A stretch of 64,000 nucleotides of DNA from Verrucomicrobiota bacterium (GCA_016200005.1 JACQFP010000047.1:124001-188000); one strand, 5' to 3'; shown: positions 8,901-16,717, counted from the stretch's first letter. Notes: a model not told the origin generated them from the sequence alone. A program made the numbers and translations.

Positions 8901-10378
8901 CAGCCATCGACCGTCAACTCCGCGTGTTCAGTGACGGCGGTCTTTACCACGCTGCCGAGGAATGGTCAGAAAACATTCCCCATCCGGTGGAACAATCGCG
9001 CGGGCAGACGGCCAGCGGCGACGCCTGGAGTCCCGGCTGGTTCGATTTACCAATCCCCAAAGGCGAATCGGTGACACTCGTGATCACCGCTGAGACTGAC
9101 GAACCGGCCACGAACGAATTGCCGATTACCAATCACGAATCACCAGTCTCCCAGCCCGGCGACGCTTTCGCCCAACAGCTCGCGCGCGCGGCTCGCGCCT
9201 TTGTCGTCCGCCGCAACGGTGGCAAAACCGTGATCGCCGGTTATCCGTGGTTTCTCGATTGGGGACGAGATTCACTCATCTGCGCGCGCGGCCTGCTCGC
9301 CGCCGGCCTGATTGACGAGGTCACGCAATTGCTGGTCACCTTCGCGCGCTTCGAGGAGAACGGCACGCTGCCGAACACCCTCAACGGCGACAACGCATCC
9401 AACCGCGACACATCCGACGCGCCGTTGTGGTTTGGAATCGTCTGCGAGGAGACCGCCGCAGCCACAAACGCGACATTTTACGAGACGAAGGTGGACAAAC
9501 GCGGACGGACCATCGCCGATGTGCTGCGCAGTATTGGCGTGAACTACAAAACCGGCACCCAGAACGGTATTCGAATGGATGCCGCTTCCGGCTTGATCTG
9601 GAGTCCCAGCCATTTCACGTGGATGGATACGAATTTTCCCGCCTGCACGCCGCGGGAAGGTTATCCGGTGGAAATTCAGGTGCTTTGGATTCGACTCTTG
9701 CGCCTGCTCGAACGGCTCCGTGTCAAGCCCGACGACGAGGCGTGGGGTGCCATCGCCGATCGTGCCGAAGCGTCCCTGCACAGTCTTTACTGGCTGGAGG
9801 ATGGCGGTTACTTGGCTGATTCACTCGTTGCCAAGGCCGGGCAACCCGCCCGCTCCTCGCCACCGGACAATTCACTGCGGAGCAATTACCTGTTGGCGGT
9901 GAGTCTCGGCTTGGTCAATGGCGAACGGGCGCAACGTTGCGTCGATGCCGCATTGCGTCACCTCGTCGTGCCGGGAGCCTTGCGCTCACTGGCACCGCTG
10001 CCGGTTTCGCCACCGCTGCCCATCCACAGTCACGACGGCAAGTTGTTGAATAATCCCATCGAGCCGTATTGGGGCCGTTACGAAGGCGACGAAGACACCC
10101 GGCGCAAGCCGGCTTACCACAACGGCACCGCCTGGACGTGGACATTCCCGATTTTTTGTGAGGCGTTGGCGCGCGCATGGGATTTTTCACCGGCCGCCGT
10201 CGCCGCCACCAAAGCCTACCTCGGCAGCCTGGATCGGCTCATGGCCGAGGGTTGCCTCGGACACCTGCCCGAGATTCTCGATGGCGATGCGCCGCATCAA
10301 CCGCGCGGTTGCGACGCGCAAGCCTGGGGCGTGACCGAAGCCTTGCGGGTTTGGAAATTGCTCAACGAGTTTCGGTAA
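5945..10378 (+). CDS. Bifunctional glycogen debranching enzyme (GH13 plus amylo-1,6-glucosidase domain)
   Basis: The 1477-residue protein combines an N-terminal alpha-amylase-type barrel with a C-terminal amylo-alpha-1,6-glucosidase domain, as in eukaryotic-type debranching enzymes that remove glycogen branches. In the barrel, VFLDIVINHT, DGFRCDAGYK (Asp332), FLLEGLGG (Glu361) and SETHDNDR (Asp420) fit the nucleophile, acid/base and third carboxylate. The C-terminal part (about 1055-1470) has AGYPWFLDWGRDSLICARGL, TLPNTLNGDNASNRDTSDAP and HFTWMDTNFPACTPREGYP. Residues about 551-591 are translated from nested palindromic DNA and look unlike the rest. ATG 5945 is the first good start; a second ATG lies at 5966. 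The gene stands alone on its strand. Confidence 0.9.
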   Translation: MHELSPIMIPAAGERSQRFVGDRVRFTLRDREGRPLPAGWCARLRTNLGRAEVLRSEIIQAHTKKLPLAGGSWRDLPMTQQEQEWQLELPLTEVGYFKAKAYAVDPRGWQHWPGGPDVGLSVQPDACRTANTIYCAFSRMFGGTKNFVTTQDEKLEVQFRQLERQGYTVIPPSGKLRDLLQQLPHIVDTLGCRILHLLPVNPAPTTYARFGRFGSPYASLDLTAIDPALVVFDRRTTGVDQFRELTYAAHLKGGRVFLDIVINHTGWGATLQEKHPDWYLRDAAGNFVSPGAWGVVWEDLVELEHRHVALWDELAEVFLIWCRRGVDGFRCDAGYKVPVHAWRYLIARVRQEFPETIFLLEGLGGAWETTEILLSEGGMQWAYSELFQNHSGREVAQYLDHSLHQSDRVGALVHYSETHDNDRLAARSRAWSLLRNRLCALTSVNGGYGFTCGVEWLATEKINVHSCGGLAWGGQDNLVTELARLNKLLADHPCFFDGARLTRLSPIDSPVYALLRESAEGKDRVLVLVNNDLENEQKFSLATNLLSSSEEVTLSPSPRGINASRPPAATLAIPRGDEGERDGVRGERPTYKCDLLGQSLPELKRSHDGAIHFNLKPGAAFCLSATDGPQGLSGDAYRRARAQAAFALTALSRLFAVEAIGPCDWRSLAQCVHANPRQFLASLFHLDRALMRVDLRAALLKAGGEKHFPKVVTWTPPDAQRIVLVPPEHWLLLQDAAPFRAALNFNDGGQSQPAQSIQVRDGHVTCFAPRPTAAHAELVLERFATGEPHVVAAIRYLSPLPDVARTALATPHSDDLVLLTNGLGGMARMCVDLGCVNSKYDCVLGANLHPTLPVDRHIFVKRVRVWVNADGFITPLNGENLVAFEAGPPAGWRFVANAGDARSVEIHLRASMVPQRNTTVLCFQRPPSAPPLGKDLPAQCDVRLTVRFDIEDRNFHTETHRNGGADHHFTTHTHPLDDQTGFAFTPAIDRQLRVFSDGGLYHAAEEWSENIPHPVEQSRGQTASGDAWSPGWFDLPIPKGESVTLVITAETDEPATNELPITNHESPVSQPGDAFAQQLARAARAFVVRRNGGKTVIAGYPWFLDWGRDSLICARGLLAAGLIDEVTQLLVTFARFEENGTLPNTLNGDNASNRDTSDAPLWFGIVCEETAAATNATFYETKVDKRGRTIADVLRSIGVNYKTGTQNGIRMDAASGLIWSPSHFTWMDTNFPACTPREGYPVEIQVLWIRLLRLLERLRVKPDDEAWGAIADRAEASLHSLYWLEDGGYLADSLVAKAGQPARSSPPDNSLRSNYLLAVSLGLVNGERAQRCVDAALRHLVVPGALRSLAPLPVSPPLPIHSHDGKLLNNPIEPYWGRYEGDEDTRRKPAYHNGTAWTWTFPIFCEALARAWDFSPAAVAATKAYLGSLDRLMAEGCLGHLPEILDGDAPHQPRGCDAQAWGVTEALRVWKLLNEFR
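7602..7688. repeat. Nested palindromic repeat inside the debranching-enzyme gene
   Basis: An outer inverted repeat (CCCTCTCCCCC at 7602-7612; GGGGGAGAGGG at 7678-7688) encloses a 62-base palindrome (7613-7674) with perfect 15-base ends. The inner unit is the same element as 3041-3102 in the opposite orientation. The whole block is read through in frame and adds about 30-40 low-complexity residues (SPSPRGINASRPPAATLAIP) between the amylase-like part and the rest of the protein. Confidence 0.85.
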
Positions 10379-10403
10379 TCCTTCGTGGCCGCTGAACCGA
10401 TTA

Positions 10404-11261
10404 TTAACGAACGCTCACCCTACGATTCGGCCTGTGCTCGCGAAGCACGCGCGTCAAGTTGTCGTGCATGATGCGGCATAAATCGCTGGCGGGCCACCCG
10501 AGTTGAAAGAGAACGTCAATCGTTTGCGGAAACGAAACGTGTTCCAAGGCGGGACTGAAGTCTGAGCCCCAATACAATCGCTCCGGGCCAAAGTCATCAT
10601 AAAGTTGCAAAAGAAAGGGACGGGCGCTGCGATGCGGATAGGCGTGCGACGGTTCGCTGAGGGCATACAAACCGGAAAGTTTCACGCCCACTTGCCGCAA
10701 CTTCGCCAAGGACCGAAGCGGCTGCAAAATCTTCCGCGCCTCGCGCTGGGAAGGTGGCGCTGTGTAACGACCGGGCAATCCCAAATGGCTGATCAGCGTC
10801 GGGCATTGATCCAGCTTCGCCAGGAACGGCTTGAGCTGTGCGAGGGCTTCGGGCCGCGCATTGAAGCTGAGGATTTGCCGATGCTCATTGAGCCATTGCA
10901 ACGCGGAGATCGACCAGCAGTTCAGCGGTTCCGCATCAGCCACGGTCAGGACGTACAGCGCGAGGCCGGCAAAACCCTGCCCAAGCCGCGCCTCAAGAAG
11001 TTTGACCGTCGGTGGGGATGTGACCGGCAGAAATGCTAGTGGGGTGATCCAGGGATGTTTTCTTGCCCAAGCCGCGAGGTCACGATTGTTGCCGCGAAAC
11101 GCCGGCCGGCCCTCGTATCCAATCACCAGTCCGCTCTCGATACCATGCACCCGGCGGAATGTTTCGTAAAGTTGAAGTTCGTGTGGGTTCACCCAAGCCG
11201 CACCGTAACGTCCGGCATAGCCCTGGCGAAAAAGATGCAAATGCGCATCGGCTAGTTTCAT
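10404..11261 (-). CDS. Amidohydrolase-family protein (TIM-barrel metal-dependent hydrolase)
   Basis: The 285-residue protein begins MKLADAHLHLF, the N-terminal HxH metal motif of the amidohydrolase-2 family. LISHLGLPGRYT supplies a further His. Near the C-terminus ERLYWGSDFSPALEHV provides the conserved GSDFP-like Asp that ligates metal, and the tail IDVLFQLGWPASDLCRIMHD matches the usual final helices. The substrate is unknown. The longer open frame upstream to 11573 is antisense overlap with the preceding gene. The start at 11261 is supported by a 4-base ATGA overlap with the stop of the aminotransferase gene, implying translational coupling. It is last in a three-gene unit. Confidence 0.85.
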   Translation of the reverse strand: MKLADAHLHLFRQGYAGRYGAAWVNPHELQLYETFRRVHGIESGLVIGYEGRPAFRGNNRDLAAWARKHPWITPLAFLPVTSPPTVKLLEARLGQGFAGLALYVLTVADAEPLNCWSISALQWLNEHRQILSFNARPEALAQLKPFLAKLDQCPTLISHLGLPGRYTAPPSQREARKILQPLRSLAKLRQVGVKLSGLYALSEPSHAYPHRSARPFLLQLYDDFGPERLYWGSDFSPALEHVSFPQTIDVLFQLGWPASDLCRIMHDNLTRVLREHRPNRRVSVR

Positions 11262-12472
11262 CGGGAGCGGAGGACCTTGCGTCGCCGCCGACGTGAGGAG
11301 GCGGACGGGTGAGGAACCAAGGTAATCCGCCTCCGCACGCCGGCGGCTACGGTCGGGTTCAGGAAGAGCTTCAGCGTTTTGAGGAAGCGCTCCACGTCGT
11401 AAACCGTGTTGTAGCCGTGCAGCGAGATTCGCAACCGGCCCGCGTGGTGCATGACGTGAATATTGGCGCGTTCCAACGCGGCATGAATCGCGGCATTTTG
11501 CGGATGAACAAAGGCCACGATGCCAGAGCCGCCGCGTTGGGGCGGGGTCATCGGCCTCACACGCAATTCGCACAAGCCCTGCTGAAGTTGCGCCACCAGT
11601 GGATCAGCGTGACGCGCGATGTTCCCAACCCCAACCGCATTCACGTAACGCAGCGCGGCGTTCAATGCATAAATCGCCGCGAAGTTCGGCATGCCGACCG
11701 AAAAACTGGGCGCGCCTGGCTTGGGCGCGACTCGTTCGAAGCGGTCGGCTTCAAACGCGTTCAGCAGATGAAACCAGCCGCCGGCCCGGGTAGTGAGTTG
11801 TTCGGCACGTTTCCTGGGGATGCCGACGATACAACCGCCGTGGATGCCGAGCACCCATTTGTGTGTGCTCGAAATGAGGCAATCCGCATCCTGGCAATCC
11901 AGCACCACGCGCCCCAACGCTTGCGTGACATCTACTGAGATCAACGCGCGCGGCGCGCGGCTTCGCACCGCGTTTCGAAACGCGGCCCAGTCGAGACGAT
12001 GGCCGTTGACAAAGCTCACGAGCGACGTCTGCGCGAGACGGGTTCGTTCATTCAGCAACGGCAGCAAGTCCTCGACGAGGAGCGCGCCATCGCGTGACTT
12101 CCAGACTTTCACTTTGCAATCGCGCGAAAGCCACGGCGTCGCGCCGGAAGGAAAATCCAGGTCGTTCACGACCACTTCGTGACGCGGCTGCAATTTCAGC
12201 GCAGTGGCCAGCAGGTTGTAGGCTTCGGCGCTGCTGGAACAGAACGAAACCTCGGAGGGCCGGCGATGAATCATGCGCGCGGCGATTTCGCGACACTCCT
12301 CCAAGCGCGCAAAGTGCGCGTCGCGCCCCTTCATGCCGTGCAGTTTGTCGCGCCAATAATCCTGCAACGCTTCGCCAACGCAGGCCGGCGGAATGCTTTC
12401 GGCGGCGGTGTTCAAGTAAGACTGTTTGTCCAGGCCGGGAAAATCCCGCGCGCGAGTTTCAGCAGTTAACAT
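11258..12472 (-). CDS. Class V aminotransferase (cysteine-desulfurase-like), PLP-dependent
   Basis: The 404-residue protein is a fold-type I PLP enzyme. SYLNTAAESIPP opens the fold, SFCSSSAEAYNLLATALKL binds cofactor phosphate, SVDVTQALGRVVLDCQDADC holds the ring-contacting Asp, and SSTHKWVLG contains the Schiff-base Lys (about residue 205). Close relatives include selenocysteine lyases, cysteine desulfurases and isopenicillin-N-epimerase-like proteins; no conserved active-site Cys loop is obvious, so the reaction is undefined. The C-terminal 30 residues are Arg/Ser-rich and are mostly encoded by a palindromic repeat at 11281-11350. It lies 39 bp after the Gfo/Idh gene and overlaps the amidohydrolase start. 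Confidence 0.85.
   Translation of the reverse strand: MLTAETRARDFPGLDKQSYLNTAAESIPPACVGEALQDYWRDKLHGMKGRDAHFARLEECREIAARMIHRRPSEVSFCSSSAEAYNLLATALKLQPRHEVVVNDLDFPSGATPWLSRDCKVKVWKSRDGALLVEDLLPLLNERTRLAQTSLVSFVNGHRLDWAAFRNAVRSRAPRALISVDVTQALGRVVLDCQDADCLISSTHKWVLGIHGGCIVGIPRKRAEQLTTRAGGWFHLLNAFEADRFERVAPKPGAPSFSVGMPNFAAIYALNAALRYVNAVGVGNIARHADPLVAQLQQGLCELRVRPMTPPQRGGSGIVAFVHPQNAAIHAALERANIHVMHHAGRLRISLHGYNTVYDVERFLKTLKLFLNPTVAAGVRRRITLVPHPSASSRRRRRKVLRSR
11281..11350. repeat. Palindromic repeat overlapping a coding 3' end
   Basis: The 25-base arms 11281-11305 (GTCGCCGCCGACGTGAGGAG...) and 11326-11350 are imperfect inverted repeats with about four mismatches around a 20-base centre. The core CCGACGTGAGGAGGC recurs in the arm at 30487-30513, so it belongs to that family. 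It is translated as roughly residues 375-397 of the aminotransferase. Confidence 0.7.
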
Positions 12473-12511
12473 AAGATCGGTTCACGGTTCAGCGGTTTGA
12501 GACGACAGCGG

Positions 12512-13498
12512 CTATGAGTTGACAGCGCGCTTGGATTGCGCGGATTTCAAAAGCTCTTCCATCCAGCGCTGGACCTGCACGGCGTCCTCGAGCCGGCAAC
12601 CGGCGGGAACGGGTGCGCCGTGACAGGCTGCGATGAACGAGCGCAGTTCTTCAGCCAACATTCCAGTCGGACGACCGTGGGTCGTTGAGATTTCGAGCGC
12701 GACCGGCCACGTGACTTTGTCCTCAGTCCAGGTCCAGTTCTGTGGATTGGTGTCCACCCGCGTATGATAAGATTCGCCAAATACTTCCAGCCAGTCGAAT
12801 CCGTCGCCCGGTGAGCCGTCCGGCAAAATCCAGTGCGAATGAAACGTGGCCACGCGGCCATCGCTCCAGCGAAACGTGGCCCAGGCGTGATCCGCTTTCC
12901 CACCGGGATTCAGCGCGTCCAAGGCGTCGAAAGCTTCCGGTTCAGCGCCGCCGGCCATCTGCGCGGCCATGTAGAGATCGTGCACCATCGTCAAGGTGAT
13001 CGGATGTTCCTCTGGAAAGAGTTTCACAATCCGGGCCGGACGATGACGGACAAAATGCGCCGAGCGGAAACCCCTACGCTGCACTCGCTCAATGAGCGGA
13101 GCGACGAGCGAATGAAACATGCAGATGTGCCCCGCCATGGCGACGCGGTCGGATTTGCGGCAAACGTCGGCCAGACTCCGCGCGTCGGCGAGGTTGCCGG
13201 CGAGCGGCTTCTCAATCAGAACATGCATTCCTGCGACCAGGGCTGCTTTCGCCATGGGCACGTGGGTCTCGGTGTTCGTCGCGATGATGAGGGCGTCCGC
13301 AACTTTTCTCTCAATCAATTCCTCGACCGCGCCGAAGACGTGCGAGACCCTGAGTTCGCGGGCCAAGTGTTCGGCTTTTGAACGCGTGCGATTCCCGAGC
13401 GCCACCAACTGGGCTTCGGGCAGTGCGTTGAGCGTTCTGGCGTGCAACGCTCCGAAGGCGCCCACGCCCATGACGGCAATCTTGATCGGCTCTTTCAT
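12512..13498 (-). CDS. Gfo/Idh/MocA-family oxidoreductase
   Basis: The 328-residue protein has an N-terminal Rossmann fold (IAVMGVGAFGALHARTL, residues 7-23), the DALIIATNTETHVPMAKAAL segment and the diagnostic HVLIEKPLAGN motif (EKP, catalytic-region Lys) near residue 98. The C-terminal alpha/beta domain includes a HDLYMAAQMAGG segment that fits the family's metal-independent active site. The substrate is probably a sugar or cyclitol, but nothing here defines it. It is first in a minus-strand unit with the aminotransferase and amidohydrolase, so all three may act in one catabolic or modification pathway. Confidence 0.9.
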   Translation of the reverse strand: MKEPIKIAVMGVGAFGALHARTLNALPEAQLVALGNRTRSKAEHLARELRVSHVFGAVEELIERKVADALIIATNTETHVPMAKAALVAGMHVLIEKPLAGNLADARSLADVCRKSDRVAMAGHICMFHSLVAPLIERVQRRGFRSAHFVRHRPARIVKLFPEEHPITLTMVHDLYMAAQMAGGAEPEAFDALDALNPGGKADHAWATFRWSDGRVATFHSHWILPDGSPGDGFDWLEVFGESYHTRVDTNPQNWTWTEDKVTWPVALEISTTHGRPTGMLAEELRSFIAACHGAPVPAGCRLEDAVQVQRWMEELLKSAQSKRAVNS

Positions 13499-13518
13499 TG
13501 GGAGCAGGTTGTCTGAGG

Positions 13519-13591
13519 TTGGAGTTCAAGCTTTAGCTTGCGGTCCGAGTGGCTTTCAGCAGCAGGGGGCAAGCTGAAGCTTGAACTCCAA
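13519..13591. repeat. 73-bp inverted repeat between Gfo/Idh and M20 genes
   Basis: The 23-base arms 13519-13541 (TTGGAGTTCAAGCTTTAGCT...) and 13569-13591 differ at about one position and enclose a 27-base spacer. It lies in the 164-bp gap between two minus-strand genes. The transcript would fold into a long hairpin without a following U-run, so it resembles a dispersed palindromic element more than a terminator. Confidence 0.75.
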
Positions 13592-13662
13592 CGGGACTGG
13601 AATATCAAACATCTCATCTGCTCTTTGGGTTGCGTTTCTGACATGTTGAGTTCATCTGTCGT

Positions 13663-14823
13663 TCAGTGCGGTTGCGGACCGGGCGGCATCAGTCTCTGAG
13701 CAAGCCGCACATACGTGTCAGCGCCTGCTTCCAGTTCATCCACGGCAATGGATTCGTCGGCGGTGTGGGCGGCGGCAATGTCTCCCGGCCCAAGAATGAT
13801 GCACGGGACGTCTTTCTCGGCGATCTTGCTCGCGTCGCACGAATAAAACACCACTTCCGATTCGCCCATGCCCACAACCGCGCACGCGTGACGAACCAAC
13901 GCGCTGTTGGCGGACATTTCATAGCCGGCATCAATCACGCCCGGTGGTTCAAAAATCCATTCGATGTCCTTCACGTTGTTCAAGCGACTGCGGAGGGTGG
14001 ATTCGATTTCGCGATGCGTTGCGTTTGCGTCCTGACCGGGAAGAAGTCGGACATCCACCTGGATGTGGCAATCTTCCGGGACAATATTGATTCCCGATCC
14101 GCCTTCAATCAAACCAATCGAGCCGGTGCTGCAACCGAAATCCGGATGGCGAATCTGCGCCAGGCGTTCTTGGAAAAAAGTTTCCAACTCCAGAATCGCG
14201 CGGGCCATGGCTACAATGGCGCTGCGTCCCTGTTCCGGTTTGGAACTGTGGGCGGCGCGTCCGTGTGCGCGAATCGAAAATCGCAAGCAACCCTTGCAGC
14301 CCCGCACGACGCGCAGCGAAGTCGGTTCACCGACCACGGCGAAGTCCGGCTGGTCGAGCTGCTCCATCAACGCCAGCGTGCCGCGAAACTTAAATTCCTC
14401 GTCCACGACGCAAGCCACCGTGAGCGTGCCTCTCCACGTCGCCAGCGCTTGGCGGAGCTGCCCCGCGGCCGCCAACATGCACGCCAGCGGCCCTTTCATG
14501 TCCGCCGCCCCGCGACCCCGGAGTCGTCCCGCACGCACGTCGCCGGCAAACGGCGGGATGCTCATGCCCGCCACGCCGACGGTGTCCGTGTGGCCGTTGA
14601 GCAGGAGATGCGGATGGTCGGCGCCGTTACGAAGTCGGAGGATGACGTTCGCGCGCTCCTCGAGCACCGGTTGGGTGCGCGTTTCAAAATCGTGTTCCTC
14701 TCCCCAGGACTGAATCCACGCGGCGACGTCCTTTTCCGCGCGGCTTGCGGGATCGTAATTCGGATTCACGCTGGGAATCCGGACCAGCGCCTGCGCGATT
14801 TCGAGTGGCGTCGTGGGTTTCAT
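13663..14823 (-). CDS. M20-family metallo-deacylase (ArgE/DapE-like)
   Basis: The 386-residue protein is a dinuclear zinc hydrolase of the acetylornithine deacetylase / succinyl-diaminopimelate desuccinylase family. It shows LLLNGHTDTVGV (first His and Asp), GRGAADMKGPLACMLAA (bridging Asp), CVVDEEFKFRGT (catalytic Glu-Glu), AVVGEPTSLRVVRGCKG and the dimerisation-domain sequence FSIRAHGRAAHSSKPEQGRS. A His near the C-terminus (GPGDIAAAHTADESI) completes the site. Start 14823 gives MKPTTPLEIAQALVRIPSVN, matching family N-termini; an upstream start at 14850 is possible. Arginine or lysine biosynthesis cannot be separated, and a general N-acyl amino acid deacylase is also possible. Confidence 0.88.
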   Translation of the reverse strand: MKPTTPLEIAQALVRIPSVNPNYDPASRAEKDVAAWIQSWGEEHDFETRTQPVLEERANVILRLRNGADHPHLLLNGHTDTVGVAGMSIPPFAGDVRAGRLRGRGAADMKGPLACMLAAAGQLRQALATWRGTLTVACVVDEEFKFRGTLALMEQLDQPDFAVVGEPTSLRVVRGCKGCLRFSIRAHGRAAHSSKPEQGRSAIVAMARAILELETFFQERLAQIRHPDFGCSTGSIGLIEGGSGINIVPEDCHIQVDVRLLPGQDANATHREIESTLRSRLNNVKDIEWIFEPPGVIDAGYEMSANSALVRHACAVVGMGESEVVFYSCDASKIAEKDVPCIILGPGDIAAAHTADESIAVDELEAGADTYVRLAQRLMPPGPQPH

Positions 14824-14859
14824 GGCTTGGAGCGCAGCTGAGAATTCCACCGTGAACTT

Positions 14860-14964
14860 CGTAGCGCAACCGTCCCGGTTGCGAGTTCGGGCGGCGTCTC
14901 GCCGCTCGAAGGAATACGGGGCGGGACGCCCCGTGAACTCGCAGGCGAGGACGCCTGCGCTACG
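14860..14964. repeat. Composite repeat of four short hairpins within an inverted repeat
   Basis: The outer arms CGTAGCGCA (14860-14868) and TGCGCTACG (14956-14964) enclose four GC-rich mini-hairpins: 14866-14882, 14891-14905, 14916-14934 (8-bp stem, GGA loop) and 14941-14958 (7-bp stem, AGGA loop). They are separated by GAGTTC/GAACTC-like linkers arranged symmetrically. It fills the gap between the M20 gene and the small membrane-protein gene. Confidence 0.75.
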
Positions 14965-14992
14965 TCACGGGCCGGGTTCTGAAAGAAGCTCT

Positions 14993-15154
14993 TCATTCCT
15001 TCGCTTTCGCAGGCGGCTTTCGCGATTCGAGAGTGCGGGCCAATTGGCCGATTTCCTTCCAGGCTTTGATCCCGATGTAAAACAACAGGAAGCCGTACCA
15101 GGCGATCGAGCCAAAGATTATTGCCGTCCAAAAGACGATCCACAATTGTGTCAT
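14993..15154 (-). CDS. Small membrane protein, probable partner of the sodium:solute symporter
   Basis: The 53-residue product MTQLWIVFWTAIIFGSIAWY... has one transmembrane helix (about residues 4-27) followed by a short basic, Lys-rich cytoplasmic tail ending in KPPAKAKE. Its ATG is two bases beyond the stop of the symporter gene on the same strand, so the pair is almost certainly co-transcribed. Small single-helix partners accompany some SSS-family transporters; this role is inferred from position, not from recognised homology. It is too short to have been called confidently without that context. Confidence 0.65.
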   Translation of the reverse strand: MTQLWIVFWTAIIFGSIAWYGFLLFYIGIKAWKEIGQLARTLESRKPPAKAKE

Positions 15155-15156
15155 AG

Positions 15157-16674
15157 TCAAATCTCCGAAGCGGACGGTTTCGGTCTTGGCCCCAGCCACG
15201 AGCCGACGACCATGCCCAAAAACGCCAGCGCAATCGAGGAAAAGCCGGCGACCTGCGGAGCGATCTGGTTTTCTTTCGCCACGAAGGCGTTCACGACTAG
15301 AAACGTGACCGGGCCGATCGCGCCCAAAATAATGGCCGCAATCCCGCCCCACGAATTGGCGCGCGGCCAGTAGAGTCCCGCCACCAGCAGCGTGAACAGG
15401 CTGGCCAGATAAATGTTCGCCGTCACGCCCAGGTAATCCCACGCGTTGCCGGGAATTTCATACCACAAGCCGAAGAACAGCAGGAACACGCCTATCAACA
15501 GCACCAGCGTGCGCGTGATGAGCAACCGGTTCATTTCTGAGAGCGGACGCTTCACGCAGGGCAGGATCAGATCGTTGTAGATGACCGTGGCCCACGTCAA
15601 CATGTAGCCGCTGTCGGTGGACATTTCGGCGGCCAGCATCGCGGCGATCACGATGCCGATAAGGCCGACGGGCAAAAGCGTTTTGAGATACGCCGGCATC
15701 GCCGTCAAACTCGTGAGGTCCGCCGGCAACCCGCCGTGGTTGGTGAAATAAATCAGCGCCGCCGCGCCCCACAATCCCGGCAGCGCAAAACGCCCGACAA
15801 AATAAAACGCCGTGCGCCGGTACATCTTTTTCGCCGTCGCCTCGTTCTTGGAAGCGAGCACGCGTGTTACCATCGTCTGCCACGTTGTTACAGCACTCAG
15901 AATGAGGATCATCTGCCAGAGCAAGTAGCCGCTGCCAAAGCTAGTGGCATGAAATGGATTGAAGGGATGCGCGGCTTTCACCGTTGCGTCGGCGACCACG
16001 CTTGCCGGAGCGGCCAGCCAATGATTCCAAAGGCCGTTCACCAAATCCGTCCAGCCAACCTGCATTACTACGAGGATTGAAGTGATGACAATGCCCAGAC
16101 CCATCACGATGAATTGCAGGAAATCCGTCACGAGCACCGACAACATGCCGCCCAGCACCGTGTAAACGAGCACGAGGCCCAGCAACGCGGTCATCACCCA
16201 TTGCAGACTCGCCACGGGCATGCCGGTCACGTGGACGAGAAACTCGCCGCCGAGCCGAAGGTAGATTCCCATGTTGAGGATGCCGCCCACCGCGACAAAA
16301 AAACCGGCCAGGATGCGGACCTTGACGCCGAACCGTTTTTCAAACAGTTCCGGAATCGTCACCACGCCCGCCGCCCGCAACGGGCCGATGACAAATCCGG
16401 TGGCGCCGACCAGATATAAACAAATCGCCCAGATCACCCCGATGGTCGCGCCGGCAAATCCTTTTTCGAAGCCGAGCTGCGCCGTGTACATGATCGTGAC
16501 CAGACCCATCTCCGTGGCCGCCAGCGAAGCGATGCCCAGATTCACGTCCACCTCGCGCCCGGCCACCGTGAAATCGTCCACGTGCGAGATATAGCGCCGC
16601 ATCCAGATGCCCGCGACCATGCACCCGACGAGGTAAACCACGATGATTGCCCAATCCAAAGGCGCCAATGTCAT
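15157..16674 (-). CDS. Sodium:solute symporter (SSS family)
   Basis: The 505-residue inner-membrane protein has about 13-14 hydrophobic helices typical of the SSS/LeuT-fold symporters, which couple substrate uptake to Na+ entry. Recognisable parts are DWAIIVVYLVGCMVAGIWM, DDFTVAGREVDVNLGIASLA (the family motif after helix 1), FEKRFGVKVRILAGFF, YTVLGGMLSVLVTDFLQFIV and the AAEMSTDSGYMLTWATVIYN segment near the sodium site. ATG 16674 (MTLAPLDWAII) is chosen because upstream residues are not membrane-like. The substrate (sugar, solute or carboxylate) is not determinable. A 53-residue membrane protein gene follows directly. Confidence 0.92.
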   Translation of the reverse strand: MTLAPLDWAIIVVYLVGCMVAGIWMRRYISHVDDFTVAGREVDVNLGIASLAATEMGLVTIMYTAQLGFEKGFAGATIGVIWAICLYLVGATGFVIGPLRAAGVVTIPELFEKRFGVKVRILAGFFVAVGGILNMGIYLRLGGEFLVHVTGMPVASLQWVMTALLGLVLVYTVLGGMLSVLVTDFLQFIVMGLGIVITSILVVMQVGWTDLVNGLWNHWLAAPASVVADATVKAAHPFNPFHATSFGSGYLLWQMILILSAVTTWQTMVTRVLASKNEATAKKMYRRTAFYFVGRFALPGLWGAAALIYFTNHGGLPADLTSLTAMPAYLKTLLPVGLIGIVIAAMLAAEMSTDSGYMLTWATVIYNDLILPCVKRPLSEMNRLLITRTLVLLIGVFLLFFGLWYEIPGNAWDYLGVTANIYLASLFTLLVAGLYWPRANSWGGIAAIILGAIGPVTFLVVNAFVAKENQIAPQVAGFSSIALAFLGMVVGSWLGPRPKPSASEI

Positions 16675-16717
16675 GTCGGTGAAAGAATGTGCGGTGAATG
16701 TTTCATCGTGTTGGCGG

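Noticed and set aside
13666-14841. 391-codon open frame on the plus strand
   Set aside because: Antisense to the M20-family gene with complete metal-site motifs.
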